DNA of 64,000 bases from Leptonema sp964619535. Its GTDB lineage: Bacteria; Spirochaetota; Leptospiria; Leptospirales; Leptonemataceae. The DNA lies in assembly GCA_964619535.1 (NCBI GenBank), contig CAZUEX010000007.1:62001-126000 (forward strand), read 5' to 3'. Shown piece after piece: positions 9,367-18,735 of the stretch; within the stretch, counting starts at the first letter, position 1; each line of letters begins with the position of its first letter. The translations under genes were made by a program, and so were the position numbers. The notes below the pieces were generated by a model. The model was not told where the DNA came from, did no database searches, and was given only the letters and a program-made list of their open reading frames with translations.

Positions 9367-10387
9367 ATTGCTTGCACGCCTGTATCTTGCTGTACACAGG
9401 CTGGTCTTTGCCAGACGTCAGCGAAAGTCCCGCCATTTTCCCGAACATCGAATCATATCGGTAGGAAATTTGTCTGCCGGCGGTACAGGGAAAACACCTG
9501 TAACGATTGAGCTTGCTCTTGCAGCGATACAGCAGGGCAGGTCTGTTCTGGTCGTGCTGCGTGGCTACGGTGGAAGAGATCGCTCGGGGCTGCTTGTAGC
9601 CGATCGTGGTGGCATCTGCGTATCGGCAGAGGAGGCAGGGGATGAGGCCGTTTTGATTGCAAGACGTCTTCTGGAGTTTGCAGAGAGCCATGATAAAGCA
9701 GAGTTTCGCGTTGCTGCAGGCCCTGATCGTATCGCCCTGATCGAGCGCTTTGGCTCTTCGATGGATGTTGTTTTGCTGGACGATGCCTTCCAGAATCCTT
9801 CCGTGAAGCGAGATCTGGATATTGTGCTTCTGGACAGTATGATCCCGTTGAATCGGCTGCGGCTTTTGCCCTGTGGTCGTTTTCGCGAGGATCTTCAAGC
9901 CCTGACAAGGGCTGATGTTGTTCTGCTTACAAGGTCTAACCTTGCTCTGGAGCAGGCCGAAGAATACAGGAAAGAAATTCAGAATCGTTTTCCAGGCCTG
10001 GCCATCTACAGAACAGGCATTCGAACAGGCCGGATCGTTTCAGCAAATGGTTCTGAACCACCGAAAAGTATGGCTGCCTTCTGTGGCATCGGAAATCCAG
10101 AGTCTTTTTTTCGCGTCTTAGAAGAGGCCGGCATACACGTTACAGAGCGCTTTGTCTTTCGCGACCATCATGCCTTTACCGATAAGGATCTTGCCATGCT
10201 TCGCAATTGCGGGCATCCACTGATCACCACAGAAAAGGATGCTGCACGGCTGGGGAAGCGGCTGTCACTTCTCGGCCCCGTGTATCTAATTCAGGCGGAG
10301 GTCTATGAGATGGACCAGGAAGGCCAGACTTTGTGGCATCGATGCATAAACGACAGGGGAAACAGTTTTTCCCGAAAGGAGACGTAG
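9356..10387 (+). CDS. lpxK: Tetraacyldisaccharide 4'-kinase
   Basis: LpxK phosphorylates the 4' position of the lipid A disaccharide at the inner membrane. The protein is 343 residues and shows an N-terminal hydrophobic/basic membrane-binding segment, then VGNLSAGGTGKTPVTIELA with the P-loop, VVLRGYGGR, the acidic LLDDAFQNPSVKRDLDIVLLD motif (Asp and Gln-Asn typical of LpxK, where many have DGLQH), GRFRED, and a late TTEKDAARLG. The start at ATG 9356 lies inside the end of msbA (11-base overlap), which fits the family's usual first residues. Together with msbA and the small transporter downstream it makes a lipid A maturation/export operon. Confidence 0.93.
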   Translation: MVCELLARLYLAVHRLVFARRQRKSRHFPEHRIISVGNLSAGGTGKTPVTIELALAAIQQGRSVLVVLRGYGGRDRSGLLVADRGGICVSAEEAGDEAVLIARRLLEFAESHDKAEFRVAAGPDRIALIERFGSSMDVVLLDDAFQNPSVKRDLDIVLLDSMIPLNRLRLLPCGRFREDLQALTRADVVLLTRSNLALEQAEEYRKEIQNRFPGLAIYRTGIRTGRIVSANGSEPPKSMAAFCGIGNPESFFRVLEEAGIHVTERFVFRDHHAFTDKDLAMLRNCGHPLITTEKDAARLGKRLSLLGPVYLIQAEVYEMDQEGQTLWHRCINDRGNSFSRKET

Positions 10388-10388
10388 A

Positions 10389-10742
10389 ATGAATACAGCT
10401 GGAATTGCAATCTTTCTTCTGGCCATCGTGCTCAATGCCGGAGCCAATATTCTCATGAAGGCCAGTGCGGTAAACAGGGGCGAGGGCTGGCAGGATCAGA
10501 TCCTGAATCCCTACATGATCACAGGCCTTGCAAGCTTTGGACTGGCCTTTCTTGCCTACAGACAGGTGCTTCTGCGAGGCATCCCCCTCAGTATTGCCTA
10601 TCCCATCATGACGACGGCTGGTTTTATTATCGTGCTTGCTGCTTCGAACGTCTTCTTTCACGAAAGACTGGACTGGGTACAGTGGACCGGTATTGGACTG
10701 CTTGTGGCCGGCATATGGCTGATTGCCGGTCGTATGAGCTGA
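10389..10742 (+). CDS. Small four-helix EamA/SMR-type transporter
   Basis: Inner-membrane protein of 117 residues with four predicted helices, the size and layout of small multidrug resistance proteins and of the ArnE/ArnF undecaprenyl-aminoarabinose flippase. Visible features are a conserved acidic residue late in the chain (HERLDWVQWTGIGLLVAGI) and IPLSIAYPIMTTAGF, where SMR proteins have PLSxAYPxW. The classical SMR Glu of helix 1 is not obvious: helix 1 reads LLAIVLNAGANILMK. It begins one base after the lpxK stop, preceded by AAAGGAG, so it is in the lipid A operon. Flipping of a lipid-linked sugar for lipid A or O-antigen decoration is my inference; substrate unknown. Confidence 0.7.
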   Translation: MNTAGIAIFLLAIVLNAGANILMKASAVNRGEGWQDQILNPYMITGLASFGLAFLAYRQVLLRGIPLSIAYPIMTTAGFIIVLAASNVFFHERLDWVQWTGIGLLVAGIWLIAGRMS

Positions 10743-10744
10743 AG

Positions 10745-11353
10745 CTACAGGTTATTTCGTAGAACCGTAATCAGCTGCTTTCGATCCTGTTCTGTGATCG
10801 AAGCGCCGGTTGTTCGTCGTACATTCAGGTCGTCACGGGCCAGTCCCTTTTCTGTTAACGCCTCGAAGCTGACGATATCGTAGTCGAGCAGGTACAAGAT
10901 CTGTGTGATCATAAAAAGAAGGCCTGGCCTGTCGCGGGTCGTAATGAAAAGCGAAGCGGACTTTTCATCCTCTGCAACCTCTACTTCCAGTGTGGTCTTG
11001 CTTTCGTCGTGCATGCTGAGCACAAGAGACTGAATGCGATCCGGATGCGAGCTAAGATACTCGCTCATATGGATTTCACCGCGAAGCAGGAGCTCCATGT
11101 CTTTTTCGATCTTCTCCAGGAGCTCCAGGCTCATCGGAGTATCGTCCATTTTACGAATCCTGAGGATATCATCCACGCCCCCCATCGTCTCTGTCTTTGC
11201 GATGGCAGATTCAATGGACCAGCCATGGATGAAGAGCACGCCGGTGATGCGGTACAGGATGCCGGTTTCGTTCACGCTGCTCGAATAGAGAAGGCGGGCC
11301 GTCTGTGCATCGACGGGCTCGAATAGAATCTTTCTACTGGCTGTAACAAGCAT
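10745..11353 (-). CDS. Double ACT-domain protein (GlnD C-terminal-like)
   Basis: A 202-residue cytoplasmic protein with two ACT repeats: TGILYRITGVLFIHGWSIESA (about residues 32-52) and DRPGLLFMITQILYLLDYDI (about 145-165). The spacing resembles the C-terminal regulatory half of the PII uridylyltransferase GlnD, but no nucleotidyltransferase or HD domain is present. ACT domains bind amino acids and act as regulators. The ATG at 11353 was chosen because GGAGG lies five bases upstream; a longer frame of 17 codons has no binding site. It converges on the lpxK operon and appears monocistronic. Ligand and partner are unknown. Confidence 0.75.
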   Translation of the reverse strand: MLVTASRKILFEPVDAQTARLLYSSSVNETGILYRITGVLFIHGWSIESAIAKTETMGGVDDILRIRKMDDTPMSLELLEKIEKDMELLLRGEIHMSEYLSSHPDRIQSLVLSMHDESKTTLEVEVAEDEKSASLFITTRDRPGLLFMITQILYLLDYDIVSFEALTEKGLARDDLNVRRTTGASITEQDRKQLITVLRNNL

Positions 11354-11504
11354 GGTATCCTCCCTGCCCGGAATATGCAAGTTATATGCCAGCCTCAGAC
11401 CCATGGAAAGCCAGAAATTGCCTGTGAATATGCCTCTTCTAAAGGCATGTGTCTGGCACCAGAGGATGCTATCGGCTGAAATGCGTACCGAATGTTCTAT
11501 ATGC

Positions 11505-12680
11505 CTATTTTAGAAGCGGGGCCCAGTCGGTAAACACCGGCTCTTTTCCGATGGCCTCGATGGCCTTTGCCATCTCTGCCACCGATCGTGTATCGTCTCT
11601 GGAAAACTGTTCGGTGGCTTCCAGGCCGGAGTATCCGCCGGGTTCCGTCCTTGCGCCGCCGGACACCTGTGTAATGCAGATCTGCATCATATGGTCTCGA
11701 AACGAGGGCGATTCCCGGCTGGAAAGGGCAAAGCCTGCATCGGGAAGAAAAAGCCGAAGGGCCAGCCAGTAGCGTACATACTGGCGGTTATCGATGTGCG
11801 GCACGTCTTCTACGCCTGCAGCGGGGCGCAGCCGTGGAAGGGAGAGTGAAAGCTGGGATTGCCAGTAGTTCTTCAGCAGGTATCGGCCATGCAGTCCGAG
11901 GCTGATGACCTCCGCTGTGGGATCAGAAAGACCAAGCAGGGCGCCGATGGCAAGCTTGCGTATGCCGGCCCTTCCTCCGCGATCGGCACAATCGAGGCGC
12001 CAGTTCATAAGGGCCTTCATCCCTTTCAGGTGCACCTGTTGATACCGAACGGGGTCATAGGTCTCCTGGTATACCGTCAGCCCGTCCACGCCTTTTTCGC
12101 GCAGATATTCGTAATCCTTCTCTTTCAGAGGATAAACCTCAATGCTTACAGAAGAGAAGCGCGAGCGCAGGGCTTCTGCTGCCTCACCGATATACTTTAC
12201 GGGCGTTTCCCTGTAGGCCTCACCGGTCAGAAGCAAAATATGACGGATCCCCTGGTTATAGATGACATCTGCATCGGCGAGGATTTCGTTCAGGGTCAGT
12301 GTGCGTCGTTTGATGTCATTGCCAAAGCCAAAGCCACAGTAGGTGCAGCGGGAGTAGCATACGTTGGACAGATACAGAGGAGAATAGAGCAGTATGGTGC
12401 GACCGAAACGCTGCAACGTGATGTTGCGCGCCAGAACGGCCATCTCTTCCAGCAGGGGATCGGCTACGTTCGAGGCAAGCAGATAGAACTGTTCTTCGGT
12501 GAGGGGATGGCCTGCCTCGGCAAAGAGCAGGGCTTCCTCTACATCCCTGGTGGTGGCTGTTGCTTCAATACGGCGGACCGTTTCTTTGATCCGCTCAAAA
12601 GCCTGTGGATCGAAAACCAGAGAGAATCCTGGCTGACCCATGCGGTCCTGGTAGATGGCGGCTTCTTCTTCCCGGTTCAC
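11505..12680 (-). CDS. thiH: 2-iminoacetate synthase (tyrosine lyase)
   Basis: Radical SAM enzyme of 391 residues that cleaves tyrosine to dehydroglycine for the thiazole ring of thiamine. The cluster motif is CYSRCTYCGF near residue 108, with LYLSNVCYS before it as in ThiH. The C-terminal part has TEPGGYSG and the closing FTDWAPLL, both typical of ThiH. Length is near E. coli ThiH (377). It lies 52 bases downstream of thiG on the same strand, so the two are probably co-transcribed. Neither thiS nor thiF is adjacent. No thiamine riboswitch is visible ahead of this gene; the leader of the operon is upstream of the acyl-CoA ligase or within it. Confidence 0.93.
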   Translation of the reverse strand: MNREEEAAIYQDRMGQPGFSLVFDPQAFERIKETVRRIEATATTRDVEEALLFAEAGHPLTEEQFYLLASNVADPLLEEMAVLARNITLQRFGRTILLYSPLYLSNVCYSRCTYCGFGFGNDIKRRTLTLNEILADADVIYNQGIRHILLLTGEAYRETPVKYIGEAAEALRSRFSSVSIEVYPLKEKDYEYLREKGVDGLTVYQETYDPVRYQQVHLKGMKALMNWRLDCADRGGRAGIRKLAIGALLGLSDPTAEVISLGLHGRYLLKNYWQSQLSLSLPRLRPAAGVEDVPHIDNRQYVRYWLALRLFLPDAGFALSSRESPSFRDHMMQICITQVSGGARTEPGGYSGLEATEQFSRDDTRSVAEMAKAIEAIGKEPVFTDWAPLLK

Positions 12681-12732
12681 AGATCCATGTAAATGAAAGC
12701 CAGCAGGGCGACCATGGAATTTCAGCGGAATT

Positions 12733-13575
12733 TCAGCCGTCTTCGTTCAAGAAGCCGGTAAGCGGACTGGAGGCCTCCGCACGTAAAGAGCTGAGCGTTG
12801 CCTGGCTTTTCTGGCTGCCAAACAAAAAGGCCTGACGTCCGGCCAGAACGGCCAGGGCAAAGGCCCGGGCTATATGGGCAGGATCGCGGGCAATGGCCAG
12901 GGCCGTGTTGACAAGCACGGCATCGGCACCCATCTCCAATGCCTGGGCTGCATGGGACGGAGCCCCGAGGCCTGCATCGACCACGACGGGCACACGGGCC
13001 TGTTCGACAATGATGCGCAGGCTATCTTCGGTGCGGATGCCGCGATTCGTGCCAATCGGAGAACCAAGTGGCATGACGGTGGCAGCCCCTGCATCCTGCA
13101 GACGAAGCGCCAGGATGGGATCTGCCTGCATATACGGCAGGACCACAAAGCCCTCTTTTACCAGACGCTCTGTGGCCTTCAGGGTTTCTGCAGGATCGGG
13201 AAGCAGATAGACCGGATCAGGAGTGACCTCCAGCTTGATCCAGTTCCCACCGCCCATTTCGCGAGCAAGCATGGCCAGCCGAACGGCCTCTTCTGCATTC
13301 CTGGCTCCCGATGTATTGGGAAGCAGCTGAATACGACTGCGATCGAGGCAGGAGACGATGTCTTCGTCATCCATGCTGGCCTTGCTGAGATCGATGCGCC
13401 GCAGGGCAACCGTCACCATCTCCGTGCAGGAAACCTCAACGGCTGCCTTCATGGCTGCCACAGAGGAAAACTTGCCTGTGCCAACAAAGAGACGAGAGCG
13501 AAAGTTGCGATCGGCAATGCGCAGCGGATCTTCCGCTGCGCAGGCATCGATAAGGGGCTGAATCCGTTCCTGCAT
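12733..13575 (-). CDS. thiG: Thiazole synthase
   Basis: ThiG is a TIM-barrel enzyme that forms the thiazole phosphate from deoxyxylulose phosphate, dehydroglycine and ThiS thiocarboxylate. Visible motifs are FRSRLFVGTGKFSS near residue 30, WIKLEVTPDP, the MPLGSPIGTNRGI phosphate loop and VPVVVDAGLGAPSHAAQALEMGADAVLVNTA in pieces near residues 190-225. The Schiff-base Lys is in IKLE. The chain carries about 20 extra N-terminal residues compared with the usual start; the ATG at 13575 is used, with a TTG three codons earlier possible, and neither has a clear binding site. It follows the acyl-CoA ligase by 39 bases and precedes thiH. Confidence 0.93.
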   Translation of the reverse strand: MQERIQPLIDACAAEDPLRIADRNFRSRLFVGTGKFSSVAAMKAAVEVSCTEMVTVALRRIDLSKASMDDEDIVSCLDRSRIQLLPNTSGARNAEEAVRLAMLAREMGGGNWIKLEVTPDPVYLLPDPAETLKATERLVKEGFVVLPYMQADPILALRLQDAGAATVMPLGSPIGTNRGIRTEDSLRIIVEQARVPVVVDAGLGAPSHAAQALEMGADAVLVNTALAIARDPAHIARAFALAVLAGRQAFLFGSQKSQATLSSLRAEASSPLTGFLNEDG

Positions 13576-13614
13576 ACTTAACAAGAAAAAGGAAACGCCC
13601 TTTTGGGCAAAGCC

Positions 13615-15258
13615 TTATTCATCTTGAATTCTGGCTCGAAGCACCTTCTTGTCGAATTTCCCGACGCTGGTTTTGGGGATGGCTTCGATAAAGCGTATAT
13701 CATCCTGGTGCGGTATCTGCCAGTGTGCAAAGTGCTTTTTCAGCTCTTCGATGATGGCCTTCTTCTCAACCGTTTCGCCTTCGCGTGGAACGACGAAAAC
13801 AACCGGAGCTTCGCCACGGATCTCATCGGGCCTTGCCACAACGGCTGCCTCGAGAACGCCCGGAACGCCAAGAACAAGGCCTTCCATTTCAACGCTGGAA
13901 ATCCATTCTCCGCGGGTTTTGATGAGGTCCTTCTTGCGGTCTACAATAAGGACATAGCCATGCTCGTCGATTGTGACCACGTCTCCTGTGCGGAACCATC
14001 CATCTTCGGTAAAGGATTCCGGTGCGTCCAGGCCGAAGTAGGACCCTGTGGTCCAGGGGCCGCGTACGATCATTTCGCCGGATGTTTTGCCATCCCGTGG
14101 GATGTCCTTGCCCTGGTCATCGATGGCGCGAATCTCAATACCGGCAACGGCAGGCCCCTGTTTGCCTCTCATTTCCAGCTGTTTTTCGTAGTCCCAATCT
14201 TTCATATAACTGCGCAGATGAGATACGGTTCCAACAGGCGACAGCTCCGTCATGCCCCAGGCATGAAGAACATGAATACCAAACTCTTTCTCGTAGGCCT
14301 CGATCATGGCCCGTGGTGCGGCCGAGCCTCCGACTACCATCGTATGCAGCGAAGACAGATCATGCTTTGATTTACGAAGGTGTTGCAGAAGGACGTTCCA
14401 TATCGTTGGAACACCGGCTGCAATCGTAACCTTTTCCTCTTCGAGAAAAGATGCCAGGGCTGCTCCGAGCAAATGCTTCCCGGGGAAGGCCAGTCTGGCA
14501 CCGGTCATGACGGCTGCAAAAGGGATGCCCCAGGCATTGACGTGAAACATGGGTACGACGGGAAGGATCGTTTCGCGTTCCGAAATGCCGATGGTATCGG
14601 CCATGCAGATTGCCATGCTGTGCAGGTAGATGGAGCGGTGGCTGTAGACGACGCCCCTTGGATTCCCTGTGGTTCCGGAGGTGTAGCAGAGGCCGGCCGG
14701 GGCGTTTTCGTCTATGGCAAACGAATCTTCCGTATCGGCAGCGGCCGGATCACCGGTAGCAAGAAATGCCTCATAATCTATGGCATCGGGCAGAGGGGCG
14801 GCCTCGCAGGCCTCCAGGTCGTCCATGATGATGTAGCGTTCCACGCCCTTTAGCTCATTTTGATGAGCGGCCAGAACAGGCGTTAGGGACTTGTCTACAA
14901 AGATGAAACGATCCTCTGCATGGTTGATGATATAGGTCAGCTGTTCGGGGAACAGTTTGACATTAATCGTGTGCAGAACGGCACCGATGGAGGGCGCCGC
15001 AAAATAGATCTCAAGGTGGCGATAGTTGTTCATAGCGACGGTACCAATGCGATCCCCCGGTCGTACGCCGGCCTTTCGCAGGGCATCCATCAGCTGTCGC
15101 ACCCGTCGGTAGAAATCGCCATAGCTTTGCCGGTGGATGCTTTCATCGTTCATCTTTGTGGCCATGTCTTTATGTGGATGAACGTCTTTTGCTCTTTTTA
15201 GAATTGATGGAACCGTAAGCTGGTAGTCCATCATTGTTGCGTGAATTTCAGATTTCAT
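13615..15258 (-). CDS. AMP-forming acyl-CoA ligase (medium/long-chain type)
   Basis: ANL-superfamily adenylating enzyme of 547 residues. The P-loop is CYTSGTTGNPRGVVYSHR, followed by the ATP motif HAWGMTELSP, GWFRTGD, the hinge DRKKDLIKTRGEW and the terminal catalytic lysine in KTSVGKFDKK. The N terminus lacks a signal or membrane segment, so it is cytoplasmic. The opening residues (VPSILKRAKDVHPHK) and overall length resemble AlkK-type fatty acyl-CoA ligases, which activate fatty acids to their CoA thioesters. The ATG at 15258 was chosen because AGGAGAGAGAG directly precedes it; an upstream open extension has no such site. Substrate chain length cannot be read from sequence. thiG and thiH follow, without obvious metabolic link. 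Confidence 0.9.
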   Translation of the reverse strand: MKSEIHATMMDYQLTVPSILKRAKDVHPHKDMATKMNDESIHRQSYGDFYRRVRQLMDALRKAGVRPGDRIGTVAMNNYRHLEIYFAAPSIGAVLHTINVKLFPEQLTYIINHAEDRFIFVDKSLTPVLAAHQNELKGVERYIIMDDLEACEAAPLPDAIDYEAFLATGDPAAADTEDSFAIDENAPAGLCYTSGTTGNPRGVVYSHRSIYLHSMAICMADTIGISERETILPVVPMFHVNAWGIPFAAVMTGARLAFPGKHLLGAALASFLEEEKVTIAAGVPTIWNVLLQHLRKSKHDLSSLHTMVVGGSAAPRAMIEAYEKEFGIHVLHAWGMTELSPVGTVSHLRSYMKDWDYEKQLEMRGKQGPAVAGIEIRAIDDQGKDIPRDGKTSGEMIVRGPWTTGSYFGLDAPESFTEDGWFRTGDVVTIDEHGYVLIVDRKKDLIKTRGEWISSVEMEGLVLGVPGVLEAAVVARPDEIRGEAPVVFVVPREGETVEKKAIIEELKKHFAHWQIPHQDDIRFIEAIPKTSVGKFDKKVLRARIQDE

Positions 15259-15364
15259 CTCTCTCTCCTGCCTGCAGATTGATGATCGATGTGTATCTGT
15301 CAAGTCCACCCCATGAAATAAGTGATTGACCGAGTGGAAATGGCTGCGCAGCTGTTGTTCTCCC

Positions 15365-18300
15365 ATGGCAGCACTGATTGAATTTTTCCTTAAGCGAACG
15401 ATTTTTGGAAATCTCCTTACGTTCTTGATCATCACCTGGGGCGGTTACACTGCTATTACCCTGAATCGTGAGGCCTTTCCCAATATCGACTTCGACGTTG
15501 TTGTTGTGACGACGGTATATCCGGGGGCCTCCCCTTCGGAGATCGAAAAACTTGTTACCAATCCCATCGAAGAAGAGCTAAAGGGCGTTGATGGCATTGA
15601 AGAGATTCGCTCGTCGTCGATTGACAACCGATCGGGCATTACCATCAAGATCGATCCCGATACCGATGATACGCAAACGGTCATCGACGACATACGTTCT
15701 GCCGTGGATCGCGTCAACGACCTGCCCGAAGATGCGGAAACACCGCTGGTTATTGCGATTGGCTCTGATCTAACACCGGTTCTTGAGATATGCCTGGAAG
15801 TGGACGTGGATGAACAGGGGCGTCCGGTATTGTCGTATCGACAGCTGCGCGACGAGGCCGAGAAACTGGAAGATACGCTTCTGCTGCTTGATGAAGTGGC
15901 CCGTATCGAACGAAAAGGATGGCGCGATGCTGAGTTTCACGTTCTGCTTGATCCTGACAGCCTGGCCTCGAACTATCTGGGAATCGAGCAGGTCCTGCAG
16001 GCTCTGATCGAGCGCAATGTAAACTTTCCCGGTGGTGAGGTGATTCAAAACGGGCGTTCGAAAAACGTTCGTACCGTGGGCGAACTGCAAACGGTCGATG
16101 ACATTGCCTCTGTCTTTGTGCGATCCAACGATGTAGGGGAGGGCATTCGCATCGCTGATGTTGGGTTGGTACGGGCAGACTTCGCCCCGGAAGAATACAT
16201 TGAACGTACGAACGGAAAGCCTACCATAAACCTGACTGTAATCAAACGAAGCAATGCGGACATCATCGATACCGTCGACCGGGTACAGGAGGTTGTGGAG
16301 CGGCAGCAGAAAGAGATGCCTCCGGGCATTCGCGTTGCCTATGTCAATGACATATCCTATTACGTGAAAAGGCGTCTGGGCGTCCTGATGTCCAATGCTG
16401 CCACCGGACTGTTCCTGGTGATTGCCTCGCTCTTCTTCTTTATGGGATGGCGGACATCGCTGATGGTGGCGCTCGGTATTCCGATTTCCATTGCTACATC
16501 GATCATTGTGATGAGCTTTCTCGGTGAGACGTTGAACCTCATATCGATGTTCGGTATGATCATTGTCATCGGTATCCTGGTCGATGATGCCATCATTATC
16601 AGTGAAAACTTTTATCGCCTTCTGGAACAGGGCTATCGAACGTATGAGGCTGCACTGAAAGGCACGGTGGAGGTGGTTATTCCGGTCTTTGCCTCTGTGT
16701 TTACGACCATGGTGTCGTTTGCACCGCTGATGTTCATGACCGGGATTATGGGCAAGTTTGTCTATACGATTCCGCTTGTTGTTATTATTACCCTGCTTGC
16801 CTCGCTCTTTGAATCGATCTTTATCCTGCCTGCGCACCTTTACGATGCAAACAAATACAGCCAGCGTTCTGATGAGATCCTCGAAGAGAGTACCCGGTTT
16901 CATCGCTTTCGCACAAACGTATACGAGCCTGCCCTGCAGCTGGTTTTAACCCACCGAAAGCTGGCCCTGGGCATCATGGTGCTTTTGCTTATGATCTCTG
17001 TGGCCCTTTTCGCTCGCTTTGGCTCTTTCAAGCTTTTCCCGGGCGCCGTCGAACAGCTGCAGATCAAGATGGTGGCCGATCCGTCCACCCCGCTTGAGGC
17101 CATGGACCGCTACACCGTGGCCGTGGGTAAGGTGCTGGAACGGTTCCCCGAAGAAGAGATCGAGAACTATACATCAAGGGCAGGCATCGTACAGCAGAAC
17201 TCTACGGATCCATTTACCCGTCGCGGCTATAACTATGCCCAGGTGATGGTCTATCTGACTCCGGAAAGCAAACGAGAGCGTACGGAAGCCGAGATCGTAA
17301 ACCAGATCCGGGACGAGATCTCCTGGCTGGTTAGCGAAGAAAAAAGGAAGCAGTTTGAAGCGGTCAGCGGCGATGAGAAGCGCAAACGATATGCTCATTA
17401 CATCCCCGAGGGAACAGAAGACCTGGCCGGTTCTTTGACCAACCTGGATATTGAGCTGTTGCGTGGAGGTCCGCCTGTGGGGAAACCTGTGGCCATCGAG
17501 ATCACAGGCAAGGACTACGATCGCCTTGAGGAGATCGGTGAACGCTTCAAGTCCATCCTGGCAACGATCGATGGCGTAAAAGACATCGATGATGACCATG
17601 AAATAGGCAAAGAAGAGATCCGCCTCTATATTAATGAAGCCATTGCCGCACAGGCCGGCGTATCGGTGCAGAGTGTTGCCCTGGCGGTCAATACTGCGCT
17701 GTCAGGGGCCCGTCCGACCTCTGTGAAACAGGGCACGGAAGAGATCGATATCCGCGTGCGTTTTCACGACACCTACTACAAGAACTTCGAGGCATTGAGT
17801 CGCATCCGCGTTCTGAACCGTACCGGGCAGCTCATCCCGCTGAAGAGGCTGGTGCGGTTCGAGAAAGGGGAAGGCGTTGTGGCCCTGAATCACCTCGATG
17901 CCAAGCGCTTGGTGACCGTCACGGCCAACATCGATGAGCAGAAGACGACATCGGCAGAAGTAAACAGGAAGCTCGCTCCCCGACTGCCAGAGGTTATCAA
18001 GGACTTCCCTGGCTATCAGGTTCGACTGGGCGGCGAGAACAAGGATACCGAAGAGTCCCTGGCAAGCCTCAGGAATGCCTTTCTGGTGGGCCTGGTGATC
18101 AACTTTATGGTGCTGGCCTCGCTGTTCCGCTCGCTTCTGCTGCCTTTTGCCGTGCTCTTTGCCATACCGTTTTCCATGATCGGTGTTCTGATCGCCTTCC
18201 TGCTGCATGGCGAGCCGTTAAGCTTTGTTTCTCTTATGGGGGTGGTCGGCCTTGCCGGTGTTGTCGTCAATGACTCCATCGTCCTGATCGACCTGGCGAA

Positions 18301-18592
18301 CTCCATTCTGGAGGAGGATCCGGAGATGTCCCTGCTGGAAGTGGCGCGGCAGGCAGGATCGATGCGGCTTCGGGCCGTGCTCCTGACAACCCTGACCACC
18401 GTCCTCGGGCTGATGCCCACAGCCTACGGAATCGGTGGAAAGGATCCCTTTCTGGTGCCCATGGCCCTGGCCTTCGCCTGGGGATTGCTGTTTGCCACGG
18501 TCCTGACGCTCTTCCTGATCCCGGTGCTTTTCGTGCTGTTCGTCTCTTTTACGCGCCGCCTGAAGCGCACCCTGCGCCTCCGGGAACACTGA
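15365..18592 (+). CDS. RND-family efflux transporter (AcrB/MexB-like)
   Basis: Inner-membrane RND pump of 1075 residues with the duplicated layout of helix 1, a large periplasmic loop, helices 2-6, a central loop, helix 7, a second large loop and helices 8-12. The proton-relay pair is visible as GILVDDAIIISEN; with the ATG at 15365 these Asp residues fall at 407 and 408, the same numbers as in AcrB, which supports that start over a TTG 13 codons upstream. The loop YPGASPSEIEKLVTNPIEEEL is typical of the family. Heavy-metal (CusA) methionine clusters are not seen, so it is more likely of the hydrophobe type. No membrane-fusion partner or TolC homologue is adjacent, so partners must be encoded elsewhere. 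Confidence 0.92.
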   Translation: MAALIEFFLKRTIFGNLLTFLIITWGGYTAITLNREAFPNIDFDVVVVTTVYPGASPSEIEKLVTNPIEEELKGVDGIEEIRSSSIDNRSGITIKIDPDTDDTQTVIDDIRSAVDRVNDLPEDAETPLVIAIGSDLTPVLEICLEVDVDEQGRPVLSYRQLRDEAEKLEDTLLLLDEVARIERKGWRDAEFHVLLDPDSLASNYLGIEQVLQALIERNVNFPGGEVIQNGRSKNVRTVGELQTVDDIASVFVRSNDVGEGIRIADVGLVRADFAPEEYIERTNGKPTINLTVIKRSNADIIDTVDRVQEVVERQQKEMPPGIRVAYVNDISYYVKRRLGVLMSNAATGLFLVIASLFFFMGWRTSLMVALGIPISIATSIIVMSFLGETLNLISMFGMIIVIGILVDDAIIISENFYRLLEQGYRTYEAALKGTVEVVIPVFASVFTTMVSFAPLMFMTGIMGKFVYTIPLVVIITLLASLFESIFILPAHLYDANKYSQRSDEILEESTRFHRFRTNVYEPALQLVLTHRKLALGIMVLLLMISVALFARFGSFKLFPGAVEQLQIKMVADPSTPLEAMDRYTVAVGKVLERFPEEEIENYTSRAGIVQQNSTDPFTRRGYNYAQVMVYLTPESKRERTEAEIVNQIRDEISWLVSEEKRKQFEAVSGDEKRKRYAHYIPEGTEDLAGSLTNLDIELLRGGPPVGKPVAIEITGKDYDRLEEIGERFKSILATIDGVKDIDDDHEIGKEEIRLYINEAIAAQAGVSVQSVALAVNTALSGARPTSVKQGTEEIDIRVRFHDTYYKNFEALSRIRVLNRTGQLIPLKRLVRFEKGEGVVALNHLDAKRLVTVTANIDEQKTTSAEVNRKLAPRLPEVIKDFPGYQVRLGGENKDTEESLASLRNAFLVGLVINFMVLASLFRSLLLPFAVLFAIPFSMIGVLIAFLLHGEPLSFVSLMGVVGLAGVVVNDSIVLIDLANSILEEDPEMSLLEVARQAGSMRLRAVLLTTLTTVLGLMPTAYGIGGKDPFLVPMALAFAWGLLFATVLTLFLIPVLFVLFVSFTRRLKRTLRLREH

Positions 18593-18603
18593 CACGGGAG
18601 AAG

Positions 18604-18660
18604 GCCGGCAGCCGGGGGTGTATGAAAAAAACATCACCATACAATTAATGGCTTGCCGGC
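18604..18660. repeat. Long-range inverted repeat ahead of citrate synthase
   Basis: GCCGGCA at 18604-18610 is the exact reverse complement of TGCCGGC at 18654-18660. Between them GTATG and CATAC (18619-18623 and 18637-18641) form a second nested pair. No T run follows on either strand, so this is not a classical terminator. It may be a weak rho-independent stop for the RND gene or leader structure for gltA. Confidence 0.35.
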
Positions 18661-18735
18661 TGAATCGATATCTGGAATGTATAAAAAATTTAGTATTTCT
18701 ATCGAATCATAATCATCAAGAGAAGGGGACAATAT

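Noticed and set aside
15259..15364. Thiamine pyrophosphate riboswitch ahead of the minus-strand unit containing thiG and thiH
   Set aside because: The gap before the acyl-CoA ligase lacks the conserved CTGAGA and related blocks, and the 39-base gap before thiG is too short.
15770..16903. Long antisense open frame (377 codons) within the RND pump gene
   Set aside because: It mirrors the codon periodicity of the pump on the other strand, has no ribosome-binding site, signal or known motif, and the pump's own motifs are intact throughout.
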